DNA of 37,695 nt from Planctomycetales bacterium (GTDB lineage Bacteria; Planctomycetota; Planctomycetia; Isosphaerales; Isosphaeraceae), in the NCBI GenBank assembly GCA_027459775.1, contig DAIDHE010000061.1, positions 1 to 37,695 on the forward strand. Direction: 5' to 3'. Below the pieces are notes generated by a model, which saw only the letters and a list, made by a program, of their open reading frames with translations, was not told where the DNA came from and did not search any database. Position numbers and translations under genes: made by a program. Shown here piece by piece: positions 21,449 to 29,269 of the stretch; position 1 is the first letter of the stretch; each line of letters opens with the position of its first letter.

Positions 21449-23266
21449 TCAGGGATTCGCGCGCCTGAGCGTGAAGCCGGTCATCAGGAAGCCGTCGTCG
21501 TCCATGGTGCTGAAACTGCCGCTCAGCGACAGGTACTTGGTGAAGACAGAGAAATCGGGGAGCTTGTCGGTCGGGATGAGCTTGTCGAGCGAGGGGATCT
21601 CGCGACCGCCGCGGCCGGCGGCGGCTTGCTCGAGGGCCTTCACGACCTGGCCGCTCTTGATCATGTCGTAGGAGATCTTGGCCTGTTCGTCGGGCCTGAC
21701 GAAGGTCATGCCGCTGGCCTTCTCCGGCAGTTCCCTGGCGACCTTCTGGAACGCCTCGCTCTCGGCGAGTGGGGTGTTGCCCGGGCGCAGAATCTGCTCG
21801 AGCAACGAGGCGTCGGTGGTGACCATCAGGCAATCCTTGGCGATCGCCAGGCTGATTGGCCCCTTGAGCCCCCCCATCGCGGCTCCGCCGGGGGCGGCGT
21901 TGGGCGGCTCGACGTTGATCTCGTAGATCGTGGTCCCCTGGAACTCGCGCTTCTCGGGGGCCGCGCCGGTGAGCTCGATGACCCGCGAAAGCGTGTTCTG
22001 AAACGCCTTGGGATCCTCGAGAGCAATGGCCAGAAGGGCGCGCTGGCTCTCGTCCTTGATCGGCTTCTTGAAGTCGCTGATCAGGGTGATGCGGTCGCCC
22101 AGGGGTCCGAAGAGATCCTGCATGAGCGACAGGGGCTGGCCGCCGTTAGGGCCGACCAACTGCTGCTCGATGATGTTGAGCATCCCGGGCTGGAAGTGGT
22201 TGACCAGCTCGTTGAGCGCCTCGTAGAGGTTGTCGAGGTCGAAGCTCATGGTCTGATAGCTGGCGACCGTGGCCGGCACCCAGGATTCGGGCTTCAGCGA
22301 GATCGGCGGGAGCGAGAACATCTTGAGCAGGCCGCTGACGGGCTTGGGCGCGAGGACAAAGGTCTTGCTCAGGCTGTCAAAGCCCGTGCCGCCGAGGGTG
22401 AGGCAGCCGCCAATGGATTTGAGCCCGTCGCCGCCCAGCTCGGTGACCAGGACCTGGTTTTGCTGGGCGTCGGCCTCGACTCCCTTGGAGTTGGCCTTGA
22501 TCAGAACCTTGACGAGCCTGGCGACGTCGAGATACCAGATCGCCTGGGCGTTCGAGGAGTCGGTTTTTTTCTGGGTTTTGACGAACGAGTCCGAGGCGGC
22601 GAGCGAGTCGTCGCGGCCCTCGCGGTGGGCGGCCACGTCCTTGACGACCTCGATGTCGGAGCCGATCAGGAAGAGGCTTCCCGAGTTGGTCCAGACGATG
22701 GGGGGCGGCGGGGGCGATTTGTCGTCGTCTTTCTTGTCGGCGTCGGGAGGAGGCTTGAGGACGTGGATCGTGAGTCCGTTAAAGGACTCGGTCGAGGCTT
22801 TGAATCCTGAAGACTCGCCTTGCTTGGCCGCGCGGGTGAGCAGCTCGAGCATCTTCTTTTCGTTTTCGCCGGCCTGGGCGATGAGCACGCCGGCGACGGG
22901 GAGCTTGGGGTCGTCGCGGCCGACGGCGGCCAGCGCCAAGGGCCCCTGGGGCAGCTCGATGAGCTCGGACAGGGAGAGGCCGACGGTCTCGCGGAACGAC
23001 TTGGCCGTGTCCTCGAGCCTGCGCAGAAATTCCTCGCGGAAATCCTTGAGCGCGGGGTCGCTCCAGAGCTGGCCGTACTGACTGGCGCCAAGCGCTTTCT
23101 TGAACGCCTTGGCGTCGACCATCTTGGCGAAGAAAATCGTGCTCTCGGGCAGCATCCGCTCCGGCGGCGCGGCCGCGGCCGCCGGAGCCGCGAGTCCGCT
23201 CAATCCCACAAGTCCCAGCCAACCAACCAGGGCCAGCCGACCCACCGATCTCTTCGCCGTTCGCAT
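21449..23266 (-). CDS. Secreted DUF3352-like planctomycete protein
   Basis: 605 aa from ATG 23266, which has AGGGAG about 9 nt upstream and opens directly into a signal peptide (LALVGWLGLVGLSG, then an Ala-rich cleavage region). The mature protein starts PERMLPESTIFFAKMVDAKAF, the usual opening of a large family of planctomycete exported proteins related to DUF3352. It has repeated alpha-beta segments (LALAAVGRDDPKL, ISLAIAKDCLMVTTDASLL), a short PPPPPP stretch, and no catalytic motif. Function is unknown. It is bounded by its own terminator, so it is probably a single-gene unit. Confidence 0.7.
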   Translation of the reverse strand: MRTAKRSVGRLALVGWLGLVGLSGLAAPAAAAAPPERMLPESTIFFAKMVDAKAFKKALGASQYGQLWSDPALKDFREEFLRRLEDTAKSFRETVGLSLSELIELPQGPLALAAVGRDDPKLPVAGVLIAQAGENEKKMLELLTRAAKQGESSGFKASTESFNGLTIHVLKPPPDADKKDDDKSPPPPPIVWTNSGSLFLIGSDIEVVKDVAAHREGRDDSLAASDSFVKTQKKTDSSNAQAIWYLDVARLVKVLIKANSKGVEADAQQNQVLVTELGGDGLKSIGGCLTLGGTGFDSLSKTFVLAPKPVSGLLKMFSLPPISLKPESWVPATVASYQTMSFDLDNLYEALNELVNHFQPGMLNIIEQQLVGPNGGQPLSLMQDLFGPLGDRITLISDFKKPIKDESQRALLAIALEDPKAFQNTLSRVIELTGAAPEKREFQGTTIYEINVEPPNAAPGGAAMGGLKGPISLAIAKDCLMVTTDASLLEQILRPGNTPLAESEAFQKVARELPEKASGMTFVRPDEQAKISYDMIKSGQVVKALEQAAAGRGGREIPSLDKLIPTDKLPDFSVFTKYLSLSGSFSTMDDDGFLMTGFTLRRANP

Positions 23267-23449
23267 CACGACACACTCCCTTTGCACGAGGTACCCCGGG
23301 CCGATTGGCCAAGGAAATCGACGAGACCCGGCCGTCCAACCGCCGGAGCTCTCATAACGAACCAACAGACTCAGTCTTGAACCAGGGCCGTCGGGCCGAC
23401 CAGTTCCCTTGCCGCGTAAGTCGCATCCCAACCATCCGTGAACGAGCAA

Positions 23450-24517
23450 TCAGCGAGCCCTTTCCTTGCCGCCGGTCGAGGAGGGGTGAATCTCGGTATG
23501 AGCCGGCGATTCCTTCGCCCGGGGACCATCCGTGAGACCGATCGGGCGCCCTGTCAGTCGGCGCCGGGGTGGATCGAGATAGCGATAGCCGCTGTTGGGA
23601 TTCGACTTGTCAAAGGCAAACGCCTCGCGATGCTCGATAAACTCCTTGACATAAGCCACGGGAATCGCGAACCCCAGGTTGTCGGCCATCGCGGCATCCG
23701 CCCCCCGGCTGGTCACGCCGATCACCTCGCCCCGCTGGTTGAAGAGCGGGCCGCCGGAATTCCCCGGATTGATCGCCGTGTCGGTCTGAAGATAAAGCTG
23801 GCCCTCGAGACTGCGGCTGCGATTGCTCACGATCCCCTGCGAGACCGACCGCTCGAGCCCGAACGGATTGCCCACCGCGAACACGCCGTCGCCCGCGTTG
23901 ACGTCGTCATCCTTACCCAGCACCACGTGGCTCGGTTTCACGCCTGCTGGCAGCGGCAGCTTGAGCAAGGCCAGATCGAAGAAGGCATTGATCGCCACGA
24001 TCTCGACGTCGTCGATCCGCCGCCGCGTGAAGCCGCCCCGCGCGTTCAAGTACAAAATCGCCGAGACCCGCGTCTCGCCCTGGATCACGTGGGCGTTGGT
24101 CACGGCGTAGCCGTCGGCGTTGATGATGAAGCCCGATCCCTTCCCCGATGGGGTCTCGATCGAAATCACCGCCTCGCCAAACCGATTCACCAGCTCCTTG
24201 ACGGGCGTCGACTTGAGATTCCCCGTCGAGTAAAACCGCGAACTCTCGATCTCGGGCGCGCGGCCCGTCGTCTCGACCCCGCCTGATTCCTGACCCTTGA
24301 CGCGCTTCCGGATCTGGTCCTTGGGAATCCGCAGCAAGTCGTAACCCAGATCCACGTAGACGGCCGTCGCGCGATCCGCGACGACCTCGCCTACGACCTT
24401 TTGACCGTCCTTGAGGGTGATCGTTTCGGATTCGGCACGGGCGTTCAGACCCCATGAACCGACCGCAGCCATCATCACGAGCTGCAAACGCCATCGAGCC
24501 AATCGCGGTCTCCTCAT
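23450..24517 (-). CDS. Exported S1C trypsin-like serine protease without PDZ domain
   Basis: 355 aa from ATG 24517 (a GTG four codons upstream is the alternative). After a signal peptide comes a short beta domain (ITLKDGQKVVGEVVADRATA ... DLLRIPKDQI), common at the front of planctomycete exported proteins. The protease domain follows with catalytic His143 (TNAHVI), Asp181 (FDLALLKL) and Ser254 (GNSGGPLFN). The fold matches DegP/HtrA, but the protein ends after the protease in a basic, Pro-rich tail with no PDZ domain. Probably a periplasmic protease or stress sensor. It is monocistronic, with its own promoter. Confidence 0.92.
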   Translation of the reverse strand: MRRPRLARWRLQLVMMAAVGSWGLNARAESETITLKDGQKVVGEVVADRATAVYVDLGYDLLRIPKDQIRKRVKGQESGGVETTGRAPEIESSRFYSTGNLKSTPVKELVNRFGEAVISIETPSGKGSGFIINADGYAVTNAHVIQGETRVSAILYLNARGGFTRRRIDDVEIVAINAFFDLALLKLPLPAGVKPSHVVLGKDDDVNAGDGVFAVGNPFGLERSVSQGIVSNRSRSLEGQLYLQTDTAINPGNSGGPLFNQRGEVIGVTSRGADAAMADNLGFAIPVAYVKEFIEHREAFAFDKSNPNSGYRYLDPPRRRLTGRPIGLTDGPRAKESPAHTEIHPSSTGGKERAR

Positions 24518-24562
24518 CTTGGGTTCCACGCCCCGTAAACGCGTCTCGTCGCTTCAAGCCCC

Positions 24563-24590
24563 ATTGTAATAATCGTTTCGATCCTTTCAA
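24563..24590 (-). promoter_or_regulatory. Putative promoter of the S1C protease gene
   Basis: On the minus strand TTGAAA (24585-24590), 16-bp spacer, TACAAT (24563-24568); each hexamer matches the sigma-70 consensus at 5 of 6. The start site would lie about 40 nt before the ATG. Confidence 0.65.
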
Positions 24591-24685
24591 CCCTGCCTGG
24601 GCACGATCTTCCTCTCGTTTCCTCGCAGTCAGCCATTTGTGTATCTTCGCTCTTTTTGCTAAATTTCCATTTGTCCCAAATTCAC

Positions 24686-24715
24686 TTGACGAGAATCGCC
24701 GAATCGGGCTACTAG
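24686..24715 (+). promoter_or_regulatory. Putative promoter of the secreted hypothetical gene
   Basis: TTGACG (24686-24691), 18-bp spacer, TACTAG (24710-24715). The leader to the ATG at 24828 would be about 105 nt. Confidence 0.45.
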
Positions 24716-24827
24716 CGATCAAGCGGATCGCGCGCCCCGTTCGAGCGAACGGTGCCGGCGTGAACGAGCATGCCGACCGGCCGCGACTCCAATTCGGGTG
24801 TGCCCTTTGCTGGGAGACGTTCTCGTG

Positions 24828-25652
24828 ATGACCTTATGCCGGCGCGGAAGCGCCATCCAGGCGAGCGTGGTGCTGAGGATCGTGTTGCCGGCGGCCATGA
24901 TTCTGGGGGCGGCCGGGGCGTGGATTCGCGCCGCTGACGAGACCCCGGCAGCGGCGCAGCAAGCCCCCCCCGCGCCCGAGGGGGGCGATCTGATCCGGCC
25001 GCCGGTCATCCCTGACGTCAAGCTGGTGCCCAACCTGCACACGATTCCGGTCCCGCACGATCGCACGGCGTTCAACGTCCAGATGGTGAACACCGCGCTT
25101 CTGCCGCGCGACAAGGAAGGGATCTGGGTGCTGGATTTCGCCTTCAAGCCGCTGCGGATGAAGACGGTCGAGGTTCCAGGGAAAGGGCGGCGGCAGCTTC
25201 ACTACATCTATTACCGGGTGTCGAATCGAACGGGCAAGCCGCGGATGTTCGTCCCCCAGTTCATCATGGTGAACGAGGCGGGAAAGAAATACGAGGACCA
25301 GGTCGTGCCCGAGGCGGTTTCGGTCATCCAGGCGCGCGAGGACCAGACGATCCCGCTGCTGGGAGCCGTGAACGTCATGGGCATGCTCCCCCCCAGCGTG
25401 AAGCCCGACGTCGACGACGCGGTCTACGGCGTGGCCGTCTGGGATCGCTGGGATCCGCGGGCCGACCGGTTCAGCATCTACGTGCGGGGGCTCTCCGACG
25501 GCTACAAGGAAACCCCCTCGCCCAGCGGCGGCAAGCCGGTGGTCAAGTACAAGACCCTGCGGATCGACTTCATTCGCCGGGGCGACGAGCGGCAGCTCAG
25601 CGAGAAAGAGATCGAGCTCGCCGACCCGGCGTACGAGTGGGTCTACTGGTGA
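24828..25652 (+). CDS. Exported or membrane-anchored hypothetical protein
   Basis: 274 aa from ATG 24828 (GGGAGA about 10 nt upstream; a GTG ten codons earlier is less likely). An N-terminal hydrophobic segment (VVLRIVLPAAMILGAAGAW) acts as signal or anchor. The rest is a beta-rich domain: GIWVLDFAFKPLRMKTVEVP, LHYIYYRVSNRTGKPRMFVP, YGVAVWDRWDPRADRFSIYV, and a C-terminus ending DPAYEWVYW. I do not recognise a family with a known function; similar exported proteins of this size recur in planctomycetes. It converges on queC across a 31-bp gap. Confidence 0.75.
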   Translation: MTLCRRGSAIQASVVLRIVLPAAMILGAAGAWIRAADETPAAAQQAPPAPEGGDLIRPPVIPDVKLVPNLHTIPVPHDRTAFNVQMVNTALLPRDKEGIWVLDFAFKPLRMKTVEVPGKGRRQLHYIYYRVSNRTGKPRMFVPQFIMVNEAGKKYEDQVVPEAVSVIQAREDQTIPLLGAVNVMGMLPPSVKPDVDDAVYGVAVWDRWDPRADRFSIYVRGLSDGYKETPSPSGGKPVVKYKTLRIDFIRRGDERQLSEKEIELADPAYEWVYW

Positions 25653-25653
25653 G

Positions 25654-25668
25654 CCGCCCCCGGGGCGG
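25654..25668. terminator. Candidate bidirectional hairpin
   Basis: CCGCCCC-C-GGGGCGG lies in the 31-bp gap between convergent stops. It is GC-only and without a T-run, so termination is plausible but not certain. Confidence 0.4.
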
Positions 25669-25683
25669 GCCATCTTCGCCTTG

Positions 25684-26385
25684 TCAGACCGAATCCACAT
25701 AGGCCGCCGGGTCGCGCAAGCCCAGCCGCGCGAACGCGGCCAGGCGGATCGCGCAGGCGTCGCACCGGCCGCAGGCCAGACCGTGGGACGTCGGGTCGTA
25801 ACAGGTGTGCGTCAGCCCGTAATCGACCCCGAGCGCGCGCCCGCGCTCGATGATTTGCTCCTTGCTCAAGAGAATCAATGGAGCGTGGACGGTAAACCGC
25901 CCCTGGTTCTCGACGCCCGCGCGGGTGGCCAGATTGGCGAGGGTCTCAAACGCGCGCAAATACTCGGGTCGGCAGTCAGGATAACCGGAGTAGTCGACGC
26001 AATTGACCCCGATGAAGATATCGAAAACCGACAGCGTCTCAGCCCAGGCGAGGGCCAGCGAGAGCATGACGGTGTTCCGCGCGGGGACATAGGTGATCGG
26101 GATTCCCTGGGCCATTACGTCTTCGGGACGGTCCTTGGGCACGTCGATCGAGGCCGTGAGCGCACTCGCGCCGAAGGCACGAAGGTCGATCGCGATCTCG
26201 AGATGCCTGGCGACGGAATACGCCCGGGCCACCCGCCGGGCGGCCTCGAGCTCGACCGCGTGGCGCTGGCCGTAATTCACCGTGAGGGCGTGAATCTCGA
26301 AGCCCTCGTTCGCCGCGATCGCAAGCGCGGTCGCCGAATCGAGCCCCCCCGAGAGCAGCACCACGGCCCGATTCGTCGTACTCAT
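25684..26385 (-). CDS. queC: 7-cyano-7-deazaguanine synthase QueC
   Basis: 233 aa. Converts 7-carboxy-7-deazaguanine to preQ0 using ammonia and ATP, in queuosine biosynthesis. The start ATG 26385 opens onto the PP-loop [49 protein letters not shown] and [17 protein letters not shown] are family hallmarks. The C-terminal zinc site is seen in HTCYDP followed by CGRCDAC. No queD, queE or queF lies in the window. It is divergent from rpmA. Confidence 0.96.
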   Translation of the reverse strand: MSTTNRAVVLLSGGLDSATALAIAANEGFEIHALTVNYGQRHAVELEAARRVARAYSVARHLEIAIDLRAFGASALTASIDVPKDRPEDVMAQGIPITYVPARNTVMLSLALAWAETLSVFDIFIGVNCVDYSGYPDCRPEYLRAFETLANLATRAGVENQGRFTVHAPLILLSKEQIIERGRALGVDYGLTHTCYDPTSHGLACGRCDACAIRLAAFARLGLRDPAAYVDSV

Positions 26386-26398
26386 GCCCTGGCCCCCC

Positions 26399-26428
26399 TT
26401 GTCGAAAACCACGCTCGTCCGCTATTCT
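26399..26428 (+). promoter_or_regulatory. Putative promoter of rpmA-obgE
   Basis: TTGTCG (26399-26404), 18-bp spacer, TATTCT (26423-26428), with a start about 40 nt before the rpmA ATG. GGGGTGA about 8 nt before that ATG is the SD. Confidence 0.55.
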
Positions 26429-26474
26429 GATCGTTCGTAAGGATGATGTCCAACCGCTCTGGGGTGATCGATTC

Positions 26475-26726
26475 ATGGCTCATAAAAAGGGACAGGGTTC
26501 GAGTCGCAATGGCCGCGATTCGAACCCGAAAATGTTGGGGATCAAACTGTTCGGCGGCCAGGCGGCCAAGCCTGGCAGCATCTTATGCCGGCAGAACGGC
26601 ACCAAGTGGCGCCCCGGCCGAAACGTGGGGGTCGGCCGCGACTGGACGATCTTCTCCTTGATCGAGGGCACCGTTTTCTTCGATCAGGAGGGCCGGCGGA
26701 TCAACGTCGTGCCCAGCAAGGTCTGA
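26475..26726 (+). CDS. rpmA: 50S ribosomal protein L27
   Basis: 83 aa. Large-subunit protein whose N-terminus reaches the peptidyl transferase centre. The sequence [47 protein letters not shown] and [12 protein letters not shown] is the full L27 signature. It begins directly with MAHKK, so no N-terminal processing extension is present (unlike Firmicutes). It is followed by obgE, as in most bacteria, but rplU (L21), usually just upstream, is absent; queC faces away there instead. Confidence 0.97.
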   Translation: MAHKKGQGSSRNGRDSNPKMLGIKLFGGQAAKPGSILCRQNGTKWRPGRNVGVGRDWTIFSLIEGTVFFDQEGRRINVVPSKV

Positions 26727-26744
26727 GCCAGGCGCTACCAACAA

Positions 26745-26783
26745 GGGCGGGTGGTTTTGAGCCATCGAACCGCCCGAGGGCGG
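26745..26783 (+). promoter_or_regulatory. Alternative hairpins in the rpmA-obgE spacer
   Basis: GGGCGG (26745-26750) and GGGCGG (26778-26783) can each pair with the single CCGCCC (26770-26775). The downstream stem (2-nt loop) covers the region just before the obgE ATG at 26791; the upstream stem would free it. Confidence 0.35.
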
Positions 26784-26790
26784 GATTTCG

Positions 26791-27837
26791 ATGTTCGTCG
26801 ATCGTGCGACCCTGTTTGTGAAGGGCGGGACGGGCGGCAACGGCTGCCTGAGCTTCCGCCGTGAGAAATACGCGCCACGCGGGGGACCCAACGGCGGCGA
26901 CGGCGGCCGCGGCGGCGACGTCATCGTGCGCGCGGAAATGGGGCTCACCAACCTGGCCCATCTCTCGCATCAGCGGCACTGGAAGGCCGAGCGCGGCGAC
27001 CACGGCGAGGGCTCCGATCGCTTCGGCCGCGGCGCAACGGACCTGATCATCCGCGCCGCCATCGGAACCCTGGTCCGCGACCGCGATCGCGGCAACCTGC
27101 TGGGGGATCTCCGCGCCGACGGCGAGCAAATCATCGTCGCCCGCGGTGGTCGCGGCGGACACGGCAATACCCACTTCAAATCCTCCACCAACCGCGCTCC
27201 CCGCCAGTTCGAAAGAGGATTCCCCGGCGAAGAGCGCTGGATCACAATGGAGCTCAAAGTCATCGCCGACGTCGGCCTCATCGGCCTGCCCAACGCCGGA
27301 AAATCGACCCTGCTGTCACGAATCTCGCGCGCTCACCCCGAAATCGCCGATTACCCGTTCACCACCAAATTCCCCAACCTCGGCACCGTGGTCGCGGCCG
27401 ATCGCAGTTTTGTCGTCGCCGACATCCCGGGGCTGATCGAGGGGGCGCACCTGGGCCACGGGCTCGGTCACGAATTCCTCCGCCACGTCGAGCGCACGTC
27501 GCTCCTGGTCCATCTGGTCGAGGCTCAACCGCTGGACGGGTCCACGCCGCTGCGGAATTATCTCGCGATTCGCAACGAGCTCGCCCAGTACAGCGCGGCC
27601 CTGGCCGAGCGGCCGGAATTGGTGGTCCTCACGAAGACCGACGTCCTGGGTTCCGTGGACGTGGATGATCGGGCGGGCGCACTCGCCCGAGCTCTCGGGC
27701 GCGAGGTTCTCGCGATTTCGTCGGTGACGGGCCAGGGCGTGCCGCGGCTCTTGCACGCGATTGTTGACCGGCTCTGGGGCCAGGCGGACGAGGCGGAGCT
27801 CGAATCGCCGGCCGCCCCAGTCACGGCGGGCGTTTAG
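26791..27837 (+). CDS. obgE: Obg-family GTPase
   Basis: 348 aa. Ribosome-associated GTPase needed for 50S maturation and growth control. The glycine-rich Obg fold occupies about 1-158 (VKGGTGGNGCLSFRREKYAP, GGPNGGDGGRGGDV, GGRGGHGN). The G domain follows: P-loop GLPNAGKST, switch region ADYPFTTKFPNLG, DIPGLIEGAHLGHGLGHEFL, LTKTD as the G4 motif and SSVTGQG as G5. It ends soon after the G domain, so the OCT domain of longer Obg proteins is absent. The SD is weak (GGCGGGA). It lies downstream of rpmA and 3 bp before coaX. Confidence 0.96.
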   Translation: MFVDRATLFVKGGTGGNGCLSFRREKYAPRGGPNGGDGGRGGDVIVRAEMGLTNLAHLSHQRHWKAERGDHGEGSDRFGRGATDLIIRAAIGTLVRDRDRGNLLGDLRADGEQIIVARGGRGGHGNTHFKSSTNRAPRQFERGFPGEERWITMELKVIADVGLIGLPNAGKSTLLSRISRAHPEIADYPFTTKFPNLGTVVAADRSFVVADIPGLIEGAHLGHGLGHEFLRHVERTSLLVHLVEAQPLDGSTPLRNYLAIRNELAQYSAALAERPELVVLTKTDVLGSVDVDDRAGALARALGREVLAISSVTGQGVPRLLHAIVDRLWGQADEAELESPAAPVTAGV

Positions 27838-27840
27838 GCC

Positions 27841-28605
27841 ATGGCGGCGATCGTGGCCGACCTGGGCAACAGCCGGCTCAAGCTCGGCCGAGTGGACCGC
27901 GAGCGGCGTCTGGGCCAGACCTTGAGCCTGCCGCTCGATGATCCGGGTCGATTGCTGGCCGGGCTTGGCGTGCTCGGGGTTCCGTCGCCCGAGTCCGCGA
28001 CATGGGCGATCTCGAGCGTGAACCCACCTTTGGCCGAGCGGCTTGAGGTCTTCTTGGCCGCCCAGGGGGTCGCCCAGGCGACCTGGTATCGGGCAGCGGC
28101 CGACGTGCCGATGGACATGGACGTCGAGGGGGCGGAAACGGGAGGCGCGGATCGGGCGCTCGGCGTGTTGGCCGCGCGTTCGCGGGTCGAGCGCGGGCGG
28201 GCGCTCATGGTCGTATCGTGCGGCACGGCGGTCTGCATTGAAAGCGTCGATTCCAACGGCGTCTGGCGCGGGGGCTCGATTGGGCCAGGGCTCGCGGTCG
28301 CCGCACGCGCCCTCCATCTGATGACGGCCCAGATCCCCGTGGTGGCGATCGACGCACCGCCTCCGCCACGCGGCCGGGGGACCGTCTCCTCGCTCGAGGC
28401 CGGGGTTTTCTGGGGGGTCGTGGGCGGCATTCGCGAGCTGCTTGACCGCCAGGGGGCGCTCCTCGGCGGCGAACCGGCCGTCTTCTGGACCGGCGGCGAC
28501 GCCCACCTGATCGCGCCCGCCGTCGCCGGACCCCACGCCCGCCTCACCCCCAACCTGGTGCTCGAGGGGCTGGCCCTTCTCATTCCGCCGGCCGCCACGG
28601 CATAA
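27841..28605 (+). CDS. coaX: Type III pantothenate kinase, with altered active-site residues
   Basis: 254 aa. Phosphorylates pantothenate, the first step of coenzyme A synthesis. ADLGNSRLKLG at the N-terminus is the phosphate-binding motif; GGADRALG (about 102-109) holds the catalytic Asp; GGSIGPGLAVAARALH is the conserved middle motif; FWTGGDAHL is near the C-terminus. In the usual DxGTAxTxD motif the sequence reads SCGTAVCIE, so the first Asp is Ser and the last is Glu. The usual residues help bind ATP or the monovalent cation, so activity may be altered. It lies 3 bp after obgE and is likely translated from the same message. Confidence 0.85.
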   Translation: MAAIVADLGNSRLKLGRVDRERRLGQTLSLPLDDPGRLLAGLGVLGVPSPESATWAISSVNPPLAERLEVFLAAQGVAQATWYRAAADVPMDMDVEGAETGGADRALGVLAARSRVERGRALMVVSCGTAVCIESVDSNGVWRGGSIGPGLAVAARALHLMTAQIPVVAIDAPPPPRGRGTVSSLEAGVFWGVVGGIRELLDRQGALLGGEPAVFWTGGDAHLIAPAVAGPHARLTPNLVLEGLALLIPPAATA

Positions 28606-28657
28606 TCCAGGCCGACGCGCCGTCCCGCACCCGCAACCCCCTGAACGAGGCCCCCTC

Positions 28658-29269
28658 TTGAGCTCGAAATCCTCCGAACGCGTCCTCGTCGTCCCCGCCG
28701 CGGCCCTCGACCGCCTGGGCCGCTTTCAAGGCTACAGCCCCGACGCCGAACGCTATCTCTCGGCCTTGCTTGTACCCGAGCTCATGGACTATCAACCCCG
28801 CTCCCAGGTCGAAACCGACCCCAGCCTGAAGCAGATCATCCCCTACGTCGTCTTTCGCTGCGGCCATTCCGCGTTTTGCTACACCCGCGGCGAATCCCAG
28901 GGCGAATCACGGCTCCATCGCCTGCGCTCGCTCGGCGTGGGGGGGCACGTCGCCCACGACGACGCCGACGGCGAACGCAGCCGAAATGCCTACGAGCTCG
29001 CCCTCAAACGTGAGCTCGACGAAGAGGTCGCCGTCTCGAGCCCGGGCCGTATCCGGCTCGTGGGGCTCATCAACGACGACTCGACCCCCGTCGGCCAGGT
29101 CCACCTGGGCGTGATCCACGTCTTCGACCTCGACCAGCCCAACGTCAAGCCTCGTGAAGCGGGCCTCGCCGAATCGGGCTTCCTGCCCTTCCAACGCATC
29201 GCCGCACTGCGCGGCGAATTCGAGACCTGGTCCCAATTCTGCATCGACTCAGTGCTGGAAAACGCCTGA
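28658..29269 (+). CDS. Nudix hydrolase-like protein
   Basis: 203 aa, apparent TTG start; no ATG or GTG precedes the conserved part and the SD is poor, so the exact start is uncertain. The Nudix box reads GVGGHV followed by ELALKRELDEEV, i.e. G-x(n)-E-x-REL-x-EE, with extra residues (HDDADGERSRNA) between the Gly and the helix. It resembles the predicted MutT-type phosphoesterases (COG4112-like). Substrate unknown. It follows coaX by 52 bp and overlaps the convergent hydrolase gene tail to tail by 21 bp. Confidence 0.8.
   Translation: MSSKSSERVLVVPAAALDRLGRFQGYSPDAERYLSALLVPELMDYQPRSQVETDPSLKQIIPYVVFRCGHSAFCYTRGESQGESRLHRLRSLGVGGHVAHDDADGERSRNAYELALKRELDEEVAVSSPGRIRLVGLINDDSTPVGQVHLGVIHVFDLDQPNVKPREAGLAESGFLPFQRIAALRGEFETWSQFCIDSVLENA

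Larger units (their letters stand above)
24518..24827. other. Divergent promoter region
   Basis: 310 bp, visibly richer in AT than its surroundings, with no gene. It holds one promoter candidate for each flanking gene (24563-24590 minus, 24686-24715 plus). Confidence 0.6.

Noticed and set aside
21320..22810. Plus-strand open frame of 496 codons opposite the DUF3352-like gene
   Set aside because: A shadow of the real gene; no SD, no recognisable domain.
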